In this document: positions 9,673 through 18,785 of the stretch, piece by piece
Numbering within the stretch: the first letter of the stretch is position 1
How the letters are laid out: each line of letters opens with the position of its first letter
Assembly (NCBI GenBank): GCA_946407015.1
Contig: CAMJML010000017.1
Coordinates: forward strand, 1 to 64,000
Reading direction: 5' to 3'
Source: an uncultured Selenomonadales bacterium
Lineage (GTDB): Bacteria > Bacillota > Negativicutes > DSM-1736 > Dendrosporobacteraceae
Length of the DNA stretch: 64,000 nt
Notes under the pieces: model-generated
Seen by the model: the letters and a program-made list of their open reading frames with translations, nothing else
What the model was told of the DNA's origin: nothing
The model's database searches: none
Translations under genes and position numbers: made by a program

Positions 9673-9819
9673 TTATTGTTGATTTGACACGGGAATCGCT
9701 GTCTGTGGATAGGCTTTGCATCGCTGTGTATGATCACGTTTACACGTACAATAAACTAGGTACGCTTCAATATGCCCCGTGTTCTGGAAAATCTCCCACA
9801 TAATGTTCCTCAACACCAT
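9673..9819 (-). CDS. yqzL: Small YqzL-family protein
   Basis: A 48-aa minus-strand reading frame whose core, RNIMWEIFQNTGHIEAYLVY, matches the YqzL family (MW.LF..TG.I.aYL.Y), a short conserved Firmicute protein normally encoded beside recO. Three in-frame ATGs are possible: 9828, 9819 and 9801. I chose 9819 because GAAGGG lies nine bases upstream, while 9828 would overlap that ribosome site. The C-terminal tail (CTCKRDHTQRC) has several cysteines absent from the B. subtilis protein as I recall it. The function of the family is unknown. The gene is easily missed because of its size. Confidence 0.78.
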   Translation of the reverse strand: MVLRNIMWEIFQNTGHIEAYLVYCTCKRDHTQRCKAYPQTAIPVSNQQ

Positions 9820-9841
9820 TGACATCATCCCTTCGCAACTG

Positions 9842-11209
9842 CTAGTTTTCAGTCAACATCCCACCGCTAGCTGGCAGAGGTGTAGCTCTGACCCGAACGA
9901 TGCGGAAACCATTCACCCTAAGAACTGCAAAGCTATAATCACCAATATCAACACTGTCTCCAATTTCAGGTTTTCTGCCAAGAAGGCCAAAAATATATCC
10001 TCCTATAGTATCTTCTTCATGTTCTTCCAAGCGGATATTCAACAATTCAACAACATCATCCAGTAATACCCGGCCATCAAATTCATAGGACCCATCACTC
10101 AACCGCTGGATATCATTTTCTGTTAACTCATCATGTTCATCCTGGATATCCCCGACAATTTCTTCAATAATATCTTCTAAAGAAACAAGGCCGGCCGTTC
10201 CTCCGTACTCATCTGCAACAACCGCTTGGTGGATGCGTTTTCGTCTCATTAACTGCAATAACTTGGCTACCGACATTCCTTCTGGGACTACAAGAATTTC
10301 CCTCATAATGGTACGAAGATCTCTTTCAGTCATATTGCACGACTCAATATCCATAAAATCACGCAAGTGAATCATACCAATCACATGATCTTTATCCTCA
10401 AGACAAAGTGGATAGCGCGTATGATGGGTTTCTCTAACCACCCGGATATTCTCTTCGTAGGAATCATCGGCAAACAAGCATACCATATCCTGACGTGGCA
10501 CCATAATTTCGCGTGCTAATCGATCAGCAAAATCAAATACATTATCAATAAGCTCGCTCTCCATCTGATTCAGCACACCGCCGCGGTGACTGGCACTCAC
10601 AATCATTCGCAATTCTTCTTCAGAATGAGCCACCTCAGCTTCTGAGGCCGCTTTTATGCCCAGCAACGTGAGGATACCTCTGGCCGCATGATTAAACAGT
10701 ACAATAATAGGATAGCCAATTTTATGAAAGATATAAAGCGGCCAAACTGAAAACATGGCCATGCTCTCGGCACGCTGAATCGCCAATGATTTGGGAACAA
10801 GCTCACCAATGACAATGTGCAAGAAAGTAATCAAAATAAATCCAATCGCAATACTGATCGTACTATGGAGCCAGGCCATTTCGGGTAAATAGATGACCAA
10901 TAAAGGAGCAAATAAGGCAGATACTGCAGGCTCACCAATCCAGCCCAAAGCCAGGGACGACAGTGTAATTCCCAGCTGAGTGGCACCAAGATAAGTATCA
11001 AAAGAAGCAAGGACTTTTAACGCCAAGGATGCGCGGCTGCTGCCTTGCTGAACAAGTTCTTCCAAACGCGTTTTCCGTACCTTGACCAGAGAAAACTCCG
11101 CCACAACAAAAAAGCCATTTAGTACTACTAATAACAGGGCTAATAAAAATTTCACCACATCATACCAAGCTGAATCGATAACGCATCTCTCCCTCGCTGA
11201 CCATCCCAT
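9842..11209 (-). CDS. CNNM/HlyC-CorC family membrane protein (DUF21-CBS-CorC_HlyC)
   Basis: A 455-aa integral membrane protein: an N-terminal DUF21/CNNM region with about four hydrophobic segments (residues 14-200), a CBS pair (about 225-345, MVPRQDMVCLF and AVVADEYGGTAGLVSLEDIIEEIVGDI), and a C-terminal transporter-associated domain. Homologues are implicated in magnesium/cobalt export or homeostasis; the haemolysin name is historical. The assigned start is uncertain: no good ribosome site precedes ATG 11209, whereas GAGGGAGAG lies inside the frame some 20 bases further on. It follows the DUF502 gene by 17 bases. Confidence 0.88.
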   Translation of the reverse strand: MGWSARERCVIDSAWYDVVKFLLALLLVVLNGFFVVAEFSLVKVRKTRLEELVQQGSSRASLALKVLASFDTYLGATQLGITLSSLALGWIGEPAVSALFAPLLVIYLPEMAWLHSTISIAIGFILITFLHIVIGELVPKSLAIQRAESMAMFSVWPLYIFHKIGYPIIVLFNHAARGILTLLGIKAASEAEVAHSEEELRMIVSASHRGGVLNQMESELIDNVFDFADRLAREIMVPRQDMVCLFADDSYEENIRVVRETHHTRYPLCLEDKDHVIGMIHLRDFMDIESCNMTERDLRTIMREILVVPEGMSVAKLLQLMRRKRIHQAVVADEYGGTAGLVSLEDIIEEIVGDIQDEHDELTENDIQRLSDGSYEFDGRVLLDDVVELLNIRLEEHEEDTIGGYIFGLLGRKPEIGDSVDIGDYSFAVLRVNGFRIVRVRATPLPASGGMLTEN

Positions 11210-11226
11210 CTGGCCGCGAAATCGTT

Positions 11227-11826
11227 TTACAGAGTTTTAGTCAAACCTTCCGGTTTATCGCTTTCAGGCATTACCGCTCCTGCCGTCAAAATATACTGCA
11301 GGACAGTTTCACTAGTTACCTGTAAAAATATTATATCCCGTTTCGGCACGAATATATTTACCCCGGAGGTCATGTTTAAACTCCAGGGAATAAAGACACA
11401 AACATGTTCTTCATCAAAATAACTCGCCATTGGGGCAGACAAATCTGCCATAATAAAGCCGACTACTTTAGCACCTGGATGTGGATAAGGAACCAGAACT
11501 GCCTGCTTGAACAAGTTCTGCGATTCTAAAACTGCAGTCGACACTTGTTTAACACTATGATAGATTAGACGAAAACCAGGGATATAGCAAAACACTTTTT
11601 CGCCAAATGCCAGAGTTCTTTTGAGAATCCAATGTGAAGAAAGCCACCCTATCAATAAAATCAACAAAACGACCGCAATTAAGCCAATGCCCGGAAACTG
11701 AACAGGCAAATGCCGTCCTAGCAAAGCTTCAGCAATAGAAAAAATTTGAATAATTACATAAGCAGTAATGGCTATAGGAACAATCACAATTAAGCCATTA
11801 ATAAAATATTTCGAGAAAGCTTTCAT
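11227..11826 (-). CDS. DUF502 membrane protein
   Basis: A 199-aa protein with two hydrophobic N-terminal segments (about 8-30 and 45-67) followed by a soluble domain. It contains GFRLIYHSVKQV and VLVPYPHPGAKVVGFIMAD, the hallmark pattern of DUF502, a conserved family of unknown function. It probably heads a DUF502-CNNM-yqzL-recO unit, since the era terminator lies just upstream at 11941-11970. Confidence 0.87.
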   Translation of the reverse strand: MKAFSKYFINGLIVIVPIAITAYVIIQIFSIAEALLGRHLPVQFPGIGLIAVVLLILLIGWLSSHWILKRTLAFGEKVFCYIPGFRLIYHSVKQVSTAVLESQNLFKQAVLVPYPHPGAKVVGFIMADLSAPMASYFDEEHVCVFIPWSLNMTSGVNIFVPKRDIIFLQVTSETVLQYILTAGAVMPESDKPEGLTKTL

Positions 11827-11940
11827 AAATCACACCTCTTAACAAATGATACCATCCAACCCTACTGTCGGTCAACAAGTCTGAGATAACCCGAAGGAAT
11901 CATCTAAAATAAACACTGCCCTAGGATCGTGAAAATTTGA

Positions 11941-11970
11941 GAAAATAAAAGCCTGGCAGCTGCCAGGCTT
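11941..11970 (-). terminator. Intrinsic terminator of the yqfC-to-era operon
   Basis: On the minus strand the 22-base palindrome AAGCCTGGCAG/CTGCCAGGCTT (11949-11970) is followed by TTTTATTTTC. It overlaps the era stop codon and closes the long operon starting at yqfC. Confidence 0.87.
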
Positions 11971-12859
11971 AATCATAACCGAAATTACGGAGAATTCCGT
12001 CCCGGTTACGCCAGTCTTTTTTTACTTTAACCCATAAATCAAGATAGACTTTCGATCCAAGCAAATTTTCGATATCCGATCTAGCCATTGCCCCGATTTC
12101 CTTTAATAGTTTTCCGCCTGCCCCAATCACAATTCCCTTTTGAGAGTCTCGTTCAACGTAAACAACTGCCCGGATATACAGATTCTCGTTAGCCCGTGTC
12201 GTAATCTCTTCAATATCAACCGCAATGGCATGAGGGATCTCCTCGCGGGTAACATGAAGTACTTTTTCGCGGATTAATTCTGCAATAATCAACCGTTCTG
12301 GCTGATCGGTAACCATGTCGCTAGGATAATATTGCGGACCTACTTCAAGGTATTTTTTAATTTCATCCACTAAACCCGTAAGATTGGTATGTTCTCGCGC
12401 CGAGATTGGAACAACGCCTGCAAAATCATAACATTTCGTATAACTTTCGATGATAGGCAAAACCTTATTTTTAGCAATTAAATCAATCTTATTCACAACC
12501 AGTACAACCGGCGTTTTGACTGCGGCCAAACGTTCTAAAATATAGTGTTCACCAGCCCCAAGCTCTTCAGTGGCATCAACGACAAACAATACAACTTCGA
12601 CCTCACGCAGTGTATTTTCGGCAGTTTGCACCATATATTCGCCGAGCTTATGCTTGGGCTTGTGAATTCCCGGCGTATCAATAAAAACAATCTGTGAGTC
12701 CTCAAGCGTAAGCACGCATAAGATCTTGTTACGGGTAGTCTGCGGTTTATCGGACATAATAACGACCTTTTGCCCGATCAAACTATTAATTAACGTGGAT
12801 TTACCTACATTAGGTCTGCCAATCACTGAGACAAAGCCCGATTTATGCTCGGAATTCAA
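11969..12859 (-). CDS. era: GTPase Era
   Basis: Essential GTPase that binds the 3' end of 16S rRNA and assists 30S assembly. The 296-aa protein has G1 GRPNVGKST (14-22), G3 DTPGIHK, G4 NKID, and a C-terminal KH domain with the GAGGKLLKEIG loop. Its start overlaps the cdd stop by four bases, indicating coupling. The ybeY-dgkA-cdd-era order is the classical Firmicute arrangement. Confidence 0.98.
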   Translation of the reverse strand: MNSEHKSGFVSVIGRPNVGKSTLINSLIGQKVVIMSDKPQTTRNKILCVLTLEDSQIVFIDTPGIHKPKHKLGEYMVQTAENTLREVEVVLFVVDATEELGAGEHYILERLAAVKTPVVLVVNKIDLIAKNKVLPIIESYTKCYDFAGVVPISAREHTNLTGLVDEIKKYLEVGPQYYPSDMVTDQPERLIIAELIREKVLHVTREEIPHAIAVDIEEITTRANENLYIRAVVYVERDSQKGIVIGAGGKLLKEIGAMARSDIENLLGSKVYLDLWVKVKKDWRNRDGILRNFGYD

Positions 12860-13254
12860 AATATACCAGCTCCAGTCAAATCATTCTTATTAAAGGACAA
12901 TGGCAGCAATTCATTCATTGCGACAACATGCTGTTCGCCTTTACTATTGCATAATATTACTTGATTTATGCCAAACTCAATCATAACTTGCCTGCAAGCA
13001 CCGCAAGGAGCCGTTGGCCTCGGAGTATCAGCCACAACAGCAAGGGCAATAAGTTTCTTTTCTCCTTCTGAAATCGCTTTAAATATAGCTGTTCTCTCAG
13101 CACAATTTGACAGGCCGTATGAAGCATTTTCAATATTGCAGCCAGAGTAAATTCGTCCGCTTTCTCCTAAAACAGCTGCACCTACTTGAAACCTAGAATA
13201 AGGGGCATAGGCCATTCCCCTGGCAGCCTGCGCCGCTTTAATTAATTCTTCCAT
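12856..13254 (-). CDS. cdd: Cytidine deaminase
   Basis: Zinc enzyme converting cytidine and deoxycytidine to uridine and deoxyuridine in pyrimidine salvage. The 132-aa length is typical of the homotetrameric type. Zinc ligands and catalytic Glu are visible: NCAERTAIF and PCGACRQVM. The N-terminal AYAPYSRFQVGAA segment is characteristic. ATG 13254 follows GGAGGG; an upstream extension of 14 residues is rejected. It sits between dgkA and era. Confidence 0.97.
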   Translation of the reverse strand: MEELIKAAQAARGMAYAPYSRFQVGAAVLGESGRIYSGCNIENASYGLSNCAERTAIFKAISEGEKKLIALAVVADTPRPTAPCGACRQVMIEFGINQVILCNSKGEQHVVAMNELLPLSFNKNDLTGAGIF

Positions 13255-13270
13255 GCAAAACCCTCCTGCA

Positions 13271-13621
13271 TCATAGCCTGGAATAAAAAATGGCACAACC
13301 TAGTACCAAGGCGGACATGGCCGCGACTAATACTGCGCCTGCGGCTATATCCTTAGCCAGCTTTGCCAGCGGGTGAAATTCCGGCTGAATCATATCGATC
13401 ACCGCTTCAATCGCCGTATTAAACATTTCGGCAATAAAAACACTCGCAATCAAAAGTCCAATGATCATAAATTCCAGTTGACTGCATTTAAGCCACCATG
13501 CAAAGCTAAGTGCAAACAAAGCAGCAAGCAGATGAACCTTAAAATTCCGTTCATATTGTAAACAATATTTAAAGCCGCGAAATGCATTGCGAAAAGCAAA
13601 AAACAATCTGCACATCTTCAT
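13271..13621 (-). CDS. dgkA: Diacylglycerol/undecaprenol kinase family protein
   Basis: Small integral membrane lipid kinase of 116 aa with three hydrophobic helices (about 30-46, 48-68, 92-112) and the family signature EMFNTAIEAVIDMI (about 66-79) carrying the catalytic Glu. Gram-positive members phosphorylate undecaprenol to recycle the cell-wall carrier lipid. Which lipid is used here cannot be told from sequence. Its start overlaps the ybeY stop (ATGA). Confidence 0.93.
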   Translation of the reverse strand: MKMCRLFFAFRNAFRGFKYCLQYERNFKVHLLAALFALSFAWWLKCSQLEFMIIGLLIASVFIAEMFNTAIEAVIDMIQPEFHPLAKLAKDIAAGAVLVAAMSALVLGCAIFYSRL

Positions 13622-14088
13622 CTTTCTCTTGTAATTCCTAAACTTGACAGCACAGCTTCTTCTTCTTGCCGCATTTCTAACCGGTCTTCTTCTTGAATAT
13701 GATCATAGCCTAGCAAATGCAGCATACCGTGTACTGTTAAAAAGGCAATTTCCCTTTCAACGCTATGCTCATACTCTTCAGCCTGCCGCTTAGCTGTTTC
13801 CAAAGATATGATAATATCCCCAAGCAATTGTTCGTCCGGGCCTTCAAAGATTTCCGGCTCATCACCTTCATTGAGAGCAAACGACAATACATCGGTAGGA
13901 GTATCTTTCCCACGATACTCGCGATTCAATGCTTGGATATATTGGTCATCAGCTAATACAACACTCACTTCGCTCTGGGGTTCAAGACCATACAATTCAG
14001 CAGTCTTTTTTAGCACAGAGATCAGCATTTGCTCCATTTCCGGTGTTACTGTCATCTTTTGCTGTAAGTTGCTTAGGACTATTTCCAT
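13618..14088 (-). CDS. ybeY: Endoribonuclease YbeY
   Basis: Metal-dependent RNase for 16S rRNA 3' maturation and ribosome quality control. The 156-aa protein has the zinc motif HGMLHLLGYDH near residues 120-130 and the upstream TPTDVLSF signature. ATG 14088 follows AAAGGAGA; a TTG seven codons earlier overlaps that site. Unusually, 92 bases at its 5' end also encode the C-terminus of PgpH in another frame. Confidence 0.95.
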   Translation of the reverse strand: MEIVLSNLQQKMTVTPEMEQMLISVLKKTAELYGLEPQSEVSVVLADDQYIQALNREYRGKDTPTDVLSFALNEGDEPEIFEGPDEQLLGDIIISLETAKRQAEEYEHSVEREIAFLTVHGMLHLLGYDHIQEEDRLEMRQEEEAVLSSLGITRER

Positions 14089-16189
14089 TCTTATTCTTTC
14101 TCCTTTCAAGCTCTTTTAAAGCATCCGGATACTCAATTCGCGTATGGAACATACTTGACAGTATTCTGATATAAGCATCACCAATAATATTGAGATCTTT
14201 CAATGTTAAATTACATTCATCCAATTGTCCATCATGAAGACGTTCACGGATAATTTTCCGGACCGTTGCCTCAATACGATTAACATTGGGTTTAGCGAGT
14301 GAGCGAACTGCCGCTTCACAAGCATCTGCCAGCATAATCAGTGCCGCTTCCTTGGTTTGCGGTCTTGGCCCCTCATAGCGAAAATCAGCTTCAACAATAC
14401 AATCGCCATGTTCGTTTTCAGTAGCTCGCTTATAAAAGTAAGAAACAAGCATGGTGCCATGATGTTGCTGAATCATATCAATAATCACTTGCGGCAGATT
14501 GTAATCACGGCATAAATCTACCCCATCTTTAATATGCGAGGTTACAATCAGTGTGCTTAGCGAAGGCGCAATCTTATCATGAGGATTTTCGGCACCAAAC
14601 TGGTTTTCAACAAAAAAATAGGGACGACGAATTTTCCCAACATCATGATAATAAGCCCCAACCCGCACGGTGACTGGATCAGCACCGATAAGATCGGCAG
14701 CCGCCTCAGCTAAATTTCCTACCAAAATACTGTGATGATACGTTCCGGGTGCTTCCAACAGCAATCGCTGCATCAGTGGATGATTGGATTGTGCTAAATC
14801 CAGTAGTTTTATGGGCGTTGTAATATTAAAAGTATGTTCCAAGTAAGGTAACAATCCCGTGGTAATAACCGCAGCTCCAATACCGCTAAAGATCCCCAGC
14901 AATCCCTGAATGAGAACTTGTGTCCCATCAATCTGCTGCATCAAACCAGTTGCCCCGATAACCAGAAAGTTGGTGGCAGCGATCCAAATGCCCGTTTTGG
15001 TCAAGCTATAACCATGGGTCATTTTCGATACACTATATACACCTACGATACTCCCTACTAAAGCGGCCGCAACAGCACGCAAGTCATGATCAACAATTAC
15101 GCCAAAAAGCATGGATAAAGCGATACTAACCACTAACCCAACTCGTGCATCAATTAAAATAGCGGTTAATAGCGCTCCAGTTGCAATCGGTGCTGCAAAA
15201 TCGGAATAGTAATGAGCCCCTTTGCCTAATAATAATGCCACTAACAAAATTAAACCCAAAAGCACTAGATGCAGATCATTTGCATAGACCGGATAGGCAA
15301 ATTTATACAAATAACCCATCATCACCGCAATAACAGTTAAAACAAAAATGGTTAAACCAAAAATACGCAGTTCGCTAAATTGCCCCTTATGTAAGCCCAA
15401 TTCTTCCATGGCGTGAATTTGCTCACTCGTAACTACATCGCCGCGGCGAACCACAACTTGTCCTTTTTTTATTGTTTCACGAACAGGTTCAATACTGGAA
15501 AGCGCCGATTGCTTACGCTTATCTGTCTCGCGCACGTTTAAAATATAATTGGGTTTAAGAAGTTGCTGGCTGATCCCGGCAACAACCGATTCAACATGTT
15601 TACCAAGTCCTAGCTCTTCTGTCTCAATCACAATATGTTTTCTTGCCACATCCAACTCATCTTCACGAATTCCGCGTTGAAAATATTTTCGCAGCAATGT
15701 AATTGTATGCTCTTCAGCTTTGGCAAGGCTAACCTCATCTAAACTTACCAGCCCAAACAAGGTCAAGCTGGGGAGTGAAACCGGAGATGTTTTTTGAATT
15801 TTCTCAATTCTAGCTTCATTGGTCAATAAACTTTTATCCGCCAAAATATTCCGTGCAGTCGTATAAACAATACTTACGTTTTCCTCTGCTTTACTGAGCA
15901 CAGCAACATCCAGATCATATACATTAGCTACACTGGCAAGAACTTCTGATTCAAGTTTTTTCGTTTTTGCAGCATCAACGTAGGAAACAGTCCGCGGGGC
16001 AATAATATCACGGTCACTGAGTTGCCCTACTTGAAACGATACTTGATCTGGAATGATATCGGCTGACAAAATAATCATAAAAAGAAAGAAAAAAGCCAGC
16101 CCCAGCACAATCCGGCGAGCAACCGGCTTAGCATAAATGCTGTTGGGTTGCACAAATAGATCCCGCAGCCTATTATTAAGCGATATCAA
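13997..16189 (-). CDS. pgpH: PgpH-type 7TM-HD phosphodiesterase (c-di-AMP)
   Basis: A 730-aa membrane protein (YqfF/PgpH family) that degrades cyclic di-AMP to pApA in characterised members. Order: one N-terminal membrane helix (about 26-44), an extracytoplasmic 7TMR-HDED domain (about 50-280), a seven-helix membrane region (about 285-475), then a cytoplasmic HD domain (YHHSILVGNLAEAAADLIGA, AYYHDVGKI, QQHHGT; about 490-640). The last 30 or so residues are low-complexity polar and encoded inside ybeY. The position between phoH and ybeY is conserved. Confidence 0.95.
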   Translation of the reverse strand: MISLNNRLRDLFVQPNSIYAKPVARRIVLGLAFFFLFMIILSADIIPDQVSFQVGQLSDRDIIAPRTVSYVDAAKTKKLESEVLASVANVYDLDVAVLSKAEENVSIVYTTARNILADKSLLTNEARIEKIQKTSPVSLPSLTLFGLVSLDEVSLAKAEEHTITLLRKYFQRGIREDELDVARKHIVIETEELGLGKHVESVVAGISQQLLKPNYILNVRETDKRKQSALSSIEPVRETIKKGQVVVRRGDVVTSEQIHAMEELGLHKGQFSELRIFGLTIFVLTVIAVMMGYLYKFAYPVYANDLHLVLLGLILLVALLLGKGAHYYSDFAAPIATGALLTAILIDARVGLVVSIALSMLFGVIVDHDLRAVAAALVGSIVGVYSVSKMTHGYSLTKTGIWIAATNFLVIGATGLMQQIDGTQVLIQGLLGIFSGIGAAVITTGLLPYLEHTFNITTPIKLLDLAQSNHPLMQRLLLEAPGTYHHSILVGNLAEAAADLIGADPVTVRVGAYYHDVGKIRRPYFFVENQFGAENPHDKIAPSLSTLIVTSHIKDGVDLCRDYNLPQVIIDMIQQHHGTMLVSYFYKRATENEHGDCIVEADFRYEGPRPQTKEAALIMLADACEAAVRSLAKPNVNRIEATVRKIIRERLHDGQLDECNLTLKDLNIIGDAYIRILSSMFHTRIEYPDALKELERRKNKNGNSPKQLTAKDDSNTGNGANADLCAKKDC

Positions 16190-16232
16190 ACTTATTCAAC
16201 CCTTTCGTTTTATGCCACAAATCCAGCATAAG

Positions 16233-17201
16233 TTAATTTTCATCCTGTTCAAATTTATCATACGCATGAATAATTCGCGCTACAATTTCATGTCTAATGA
16301 CATCGCTGGCATCCAATGTAATACATTGGATACCAGGTATTCCTTTGAGTATTTGCTGAGCTTGTCTAAGACCGGACATTGTGCCACGTGCCAGGTCTAT
16401 TTGACTTAAGTCACCGGTAACCACCATCTTAGAACCAAAACCAAAACGAGTTAAAAACATTTTCATTTGGGGCGGCGTTGTATTCTGTGCTTCATCTAAA
16501 ATAATAAAAGCATCATCCAAAGTCCGCCCCCGCATATACGCCAAAGGAGCAACCTCAATGATATTTTTTGCCATGTATTTTTGTACAGTTTCGGCCCCAA
16601 GAATATCGTATAGCGCATCATAAAGCGGCCGTAAATACGGATCAACCTTATCCTGGAGGTCTCCTGGTAAAAAACCTAATTTTTCTCCAGCCTCAACGGC
16701 AGGCCGAGTTAAGATAATCCGCTCTACTTCTTTCTTTTTCAAGGAAAAAACTGCCATTGCGACTGCAAGATAAGTTTTCCCAGTTCCTGCCGGGCCTATT
16801 CCCAGGGTAATATAATTATTGCGGATAGCCTGCAAATAGTCACGCTGACCTAATGTTTTGGGCTTTATGTGACGGCCGCGCACCGTAACCAGGACAGTAT
16901 CATCAAACATTTTACGGAGATAATCCTCCTGGCCCGCCTTCAACAAGCGAATACTATACTGTACATCATGAGCTGTCACTGGGTTTCCTTGCCTATACAA
17001 AAATAAAAGCTCGGTAAATAAATTCGTTAATGTAGCAACTTCATTGGCTGAGCCTGTAATAATCAATTCCTCGCCACGGCTTATGACCTTGGCTGAAAAA
17101 GCAGAACAAACCACATTTAAAAACTCATCATTGCGACCTAAAATAGCTAATGCTTCTTGACTGCTTTCGAACAGAAACTTTTTCTCAGTAATCTGCTGCA
17201 A
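16233..17201 (-). CDS. phoH: PhoH-family ATPase
   Basis: A 322-aa P-loop ATPase of the PhoH/YqfL-neighbour family, with an N-terminal KH-like region (about 1-100), Walker A GPAGTGKT (about 136-143), and Walker B IILDEAQN. Members are linked to RNA metabolism and ribosome maturation, often beside ybeY as here. The precise substrate is unknown. Start MQQITEKKF follows AAGGAGGCAG. It lies 14 bases after yqfD. Confidence 0.95.
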   Translation of the reverse strand: MQQITEKKFLFESSQEALAILGRNDEFLNVVCSAFSAKVISRGEELIITGSANEVATLTNLFTELLFLYRQGNPVTAHDVQYSIRLLKAGQEDYLRKMFDDTVLVTVRGRHIKPKTLGQRDYLQAIRNNYITLGIGPAGTGKTYLAVAMAVFSLKKKEVERIILTRPAVEAGEKLGFLPGDLQDKVDPYLRPLYDALYDILGAETVQKYMAKNIIEVAPLAYMRGRTLDDAFIILDEAQNTTPPQMKMFLTRFGFGSKMVVTGDLSQIDLARGTMSGLRQAQQILKGIPGIQCITLDASDVIRHEIVARIIHAYDKFEQDEN

Positions 17202-17215
17202 AAACTACTGCCTCC

Positions 17216-18439
17216 TTATTGTTGAGAAATGATCATACTTTTCCCGATATCCTCTTCGACTTCGATCGTTGCCTTTATCCGAACCAAGTTGGGTTCTTCA
17301 GTCTTAATTAATTCAATTTTGCGGGATAAAATCTGAGCAGTTTCAGGCATAAGATTCTGTATCTGAGCTAACGCATTGTTTTTCGCATAATCGCGTGCTT
17401 CTTCGACGGTCATTTCCGACCATTCAGTATCTAATTCATGATAGATATCTATGTTAGATTCGACAATAAAGTCGCTATTCCTCCACAAGGGCAGCTTTTT
17501 ATGAACAACCTCTTTGTCATATAAACCGAACTGCTCCGGATGTGCCGACTTTAAAACAATTTCGTTGGAGCCGATCTTTAACAATACACCAATCTGCTGT
17601 CTTCCGGTCCGCTGATGTTTTGCTTTAATTAACTCAGTTTCACCGTAACTTTCGTACCACACTCTAGCTTTAACAATTCCTTTGGCTTTTATTAATTGTG
17701 GTGGCACTGAAATAACAGGCGGCTGTGCAGACGGATCTTGATGATTGACCGGTTCGGGAGCAAAGCCTTTGATTAATAAATCGCCCTTTTTGACCGTATC
17801 CCCCACTTTCAGCGTTGATTGCCCTGCCAGTGTGATAATTTCAGTAATGACACCATCCTTACCGGCAACAATGTGCGCCGGAGACTTATCATCTTGTTTG
17901 GGAACTGTCTTTTCAACAACCTCAATGACCGCCCGTGTACCAATAAAATTGACACTAATCCAAGCTACTTCCGGTGTATTGATCAAAATTTCATTTTCAA
18001 TCTGTTTGGTATTAATATTGCTTTTTAATACTCCGGGTTTTAATCCTTGCTGAAATGCAATGGCTTTAATTTGGCTATCGGATAGATTTTTCACCCCGGT
18101 AACATCCACAAACCAAACAAAAGAAGCAAGAACATTGAGCACTAAGAAAAAAGCCACCGGCCCAATCAGTAAAATTTTTCTTTTCTTCAGCCGTTTCGCA
18201 GCAAAAGGCAAGCCATAGCGGCTAACAATAGTCACCCGCGTACGACTCTTCCTAACAATGGGTCTTATCAAAAAGAAATCTTCTACTTTCATCCACACAA
18301 AAAGATCGCTGTTTTTTTTACTTATTTTCCACAAATAAATATTTTGGGCAGTGCATAAATTAATAAATTTTTCTGGCATGAAACCAGTTACCTTCAGACG
18401 AATGGCCCCGTGCATATAATTGGACATATTAAAGGTCAT
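17216..18439 (-). CDS. yqfD: Sporulation protein YqfD
   Basis: A 407-aa bitopic membrane protein with a short cytoplasmic N-terminal domain, one membrane helix at about 89-112 (ILLIGPVAFFLVLNVLASFV), and an extracytoplasmic domain with a POTRA-like start (FVWFVDVTGVKNLSDSQIKAIAF). The YqfD family is restricted to spore formers and is expressed in the mother cell in B. subtilis. The ATG follows GGAGG; it overlaps the yqfC stop by 11 bases, so the pair is coupled. Confidence 0.92.
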   Translation of the reverse strand: MTFNMSNYMHGAIRLKVTGFMPEKFINLCTAQNIYLWKISKKNSDLFVWMKVEDFFLIRPIVRKSRTRVTIVSRYGLPFAAKRLKKRKILLIGPVAFFLVLNVLASFVWFVDVTGVKNLSDSQIKAIAFQQGLKPGVLKSNINTKQIENEILINTPEVAWISVNFIGTRAVIEVVEKTVPKQDDKSPAHIVAGKDGVITEIITLAGQSTLKVGDTVKKGDLLIKGFAPEPVNHQDPSAQPPVISVPPQLIKAKGIVKARVWYESYGETELIKAKHQRTGRQQIGVLLKIGSNEIVLKSAHPEQFGLYDKEVVHKKLPLWRNSDFIVESNIDIYHELDTEWSEMTVEEARDYAKNNALAQIQNLMPETAQILSRKIELIKTEEPNLVRIKATIEVEEDIGKSMIISQQ

Positions 18440-18707
18440 ATTTTAGTTCCTCCACAGTGCCTTCAACTAAAATCTGCTCTACCTGCAAATTTCCTAAAGT
18501 TAAATCCGCTCCAGTGACAATCAGCTCTCCCTGATTTAACTTGATACGGATTAGTGAAGGGGTATATTCGATTATGCCTTTATGATTTTCGATCAGCAGT
18601 TGCCGATTGCCCAGCATTGTAATGCGCGGTAAGTCCATTACAATATCCTGCGGTATTTCAAGAAGACCTGCTAACCTTTGCAGACGGCCTCGTTTTCGCG
18701 ATTGCAT
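18429..18707 (-). CDS. yqfC: Sporulation protein YqfC
   Basis: A 92-aa YabP/YqfC-family protein: RLAGLLEIPQDIVMDLPRITMLGNRQLLIENH and LIRIKLNQGELIVTGADL are the family signature. It is needed during spore formation, probably at the outer forespore membrane with YqfD. ATG 18707 follows GGGAGGA. It is the first gene of the yqfC-yqfD-phoH-pgpH-ybeY-dgkA-cdd-era run. A sigma-E-like -10 sequence lies about 24 bases upstream. Confidence 0.92.
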   Translation of the reverse strand: MQSRKRGRLQRLAGLLEIPQDIVMDLPRITMLGNRQLLIENHKGIIEYTPSLIRIKLNQGELIVTGADLTLGNLQVEQILVEGTVEELKYDL

Positions 18708-18730
18708 GACACTTCCTCCCTTCATATAGA

Positions 18731-18768
18731 AGTGTATGCCAAAGAAGTCTGTTTAGTACTACTAAACA
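18731..18768 (-). promoter_or_regulatory. Possible sigma-E -10 element plus 19-bp palindrome upstream of yqfC
   Basis: The minus strand reads CATACACT (complement of 18731-18738), a full match to the sporulation sigma-E -10 consensus CATACAnT as known from B. subtilis. Immediately upstream is TGTTTAGTA-N-TACTAAACA (18750-18768), a perfect palindrome covering the -35 region, so the canonical -35 is weak. This fits mother-cell expression of yqfC and suggests an operator. Confidence 0.5.
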
Positions 18769-18785
18769 AGCTCTAGTGCTGAGCA

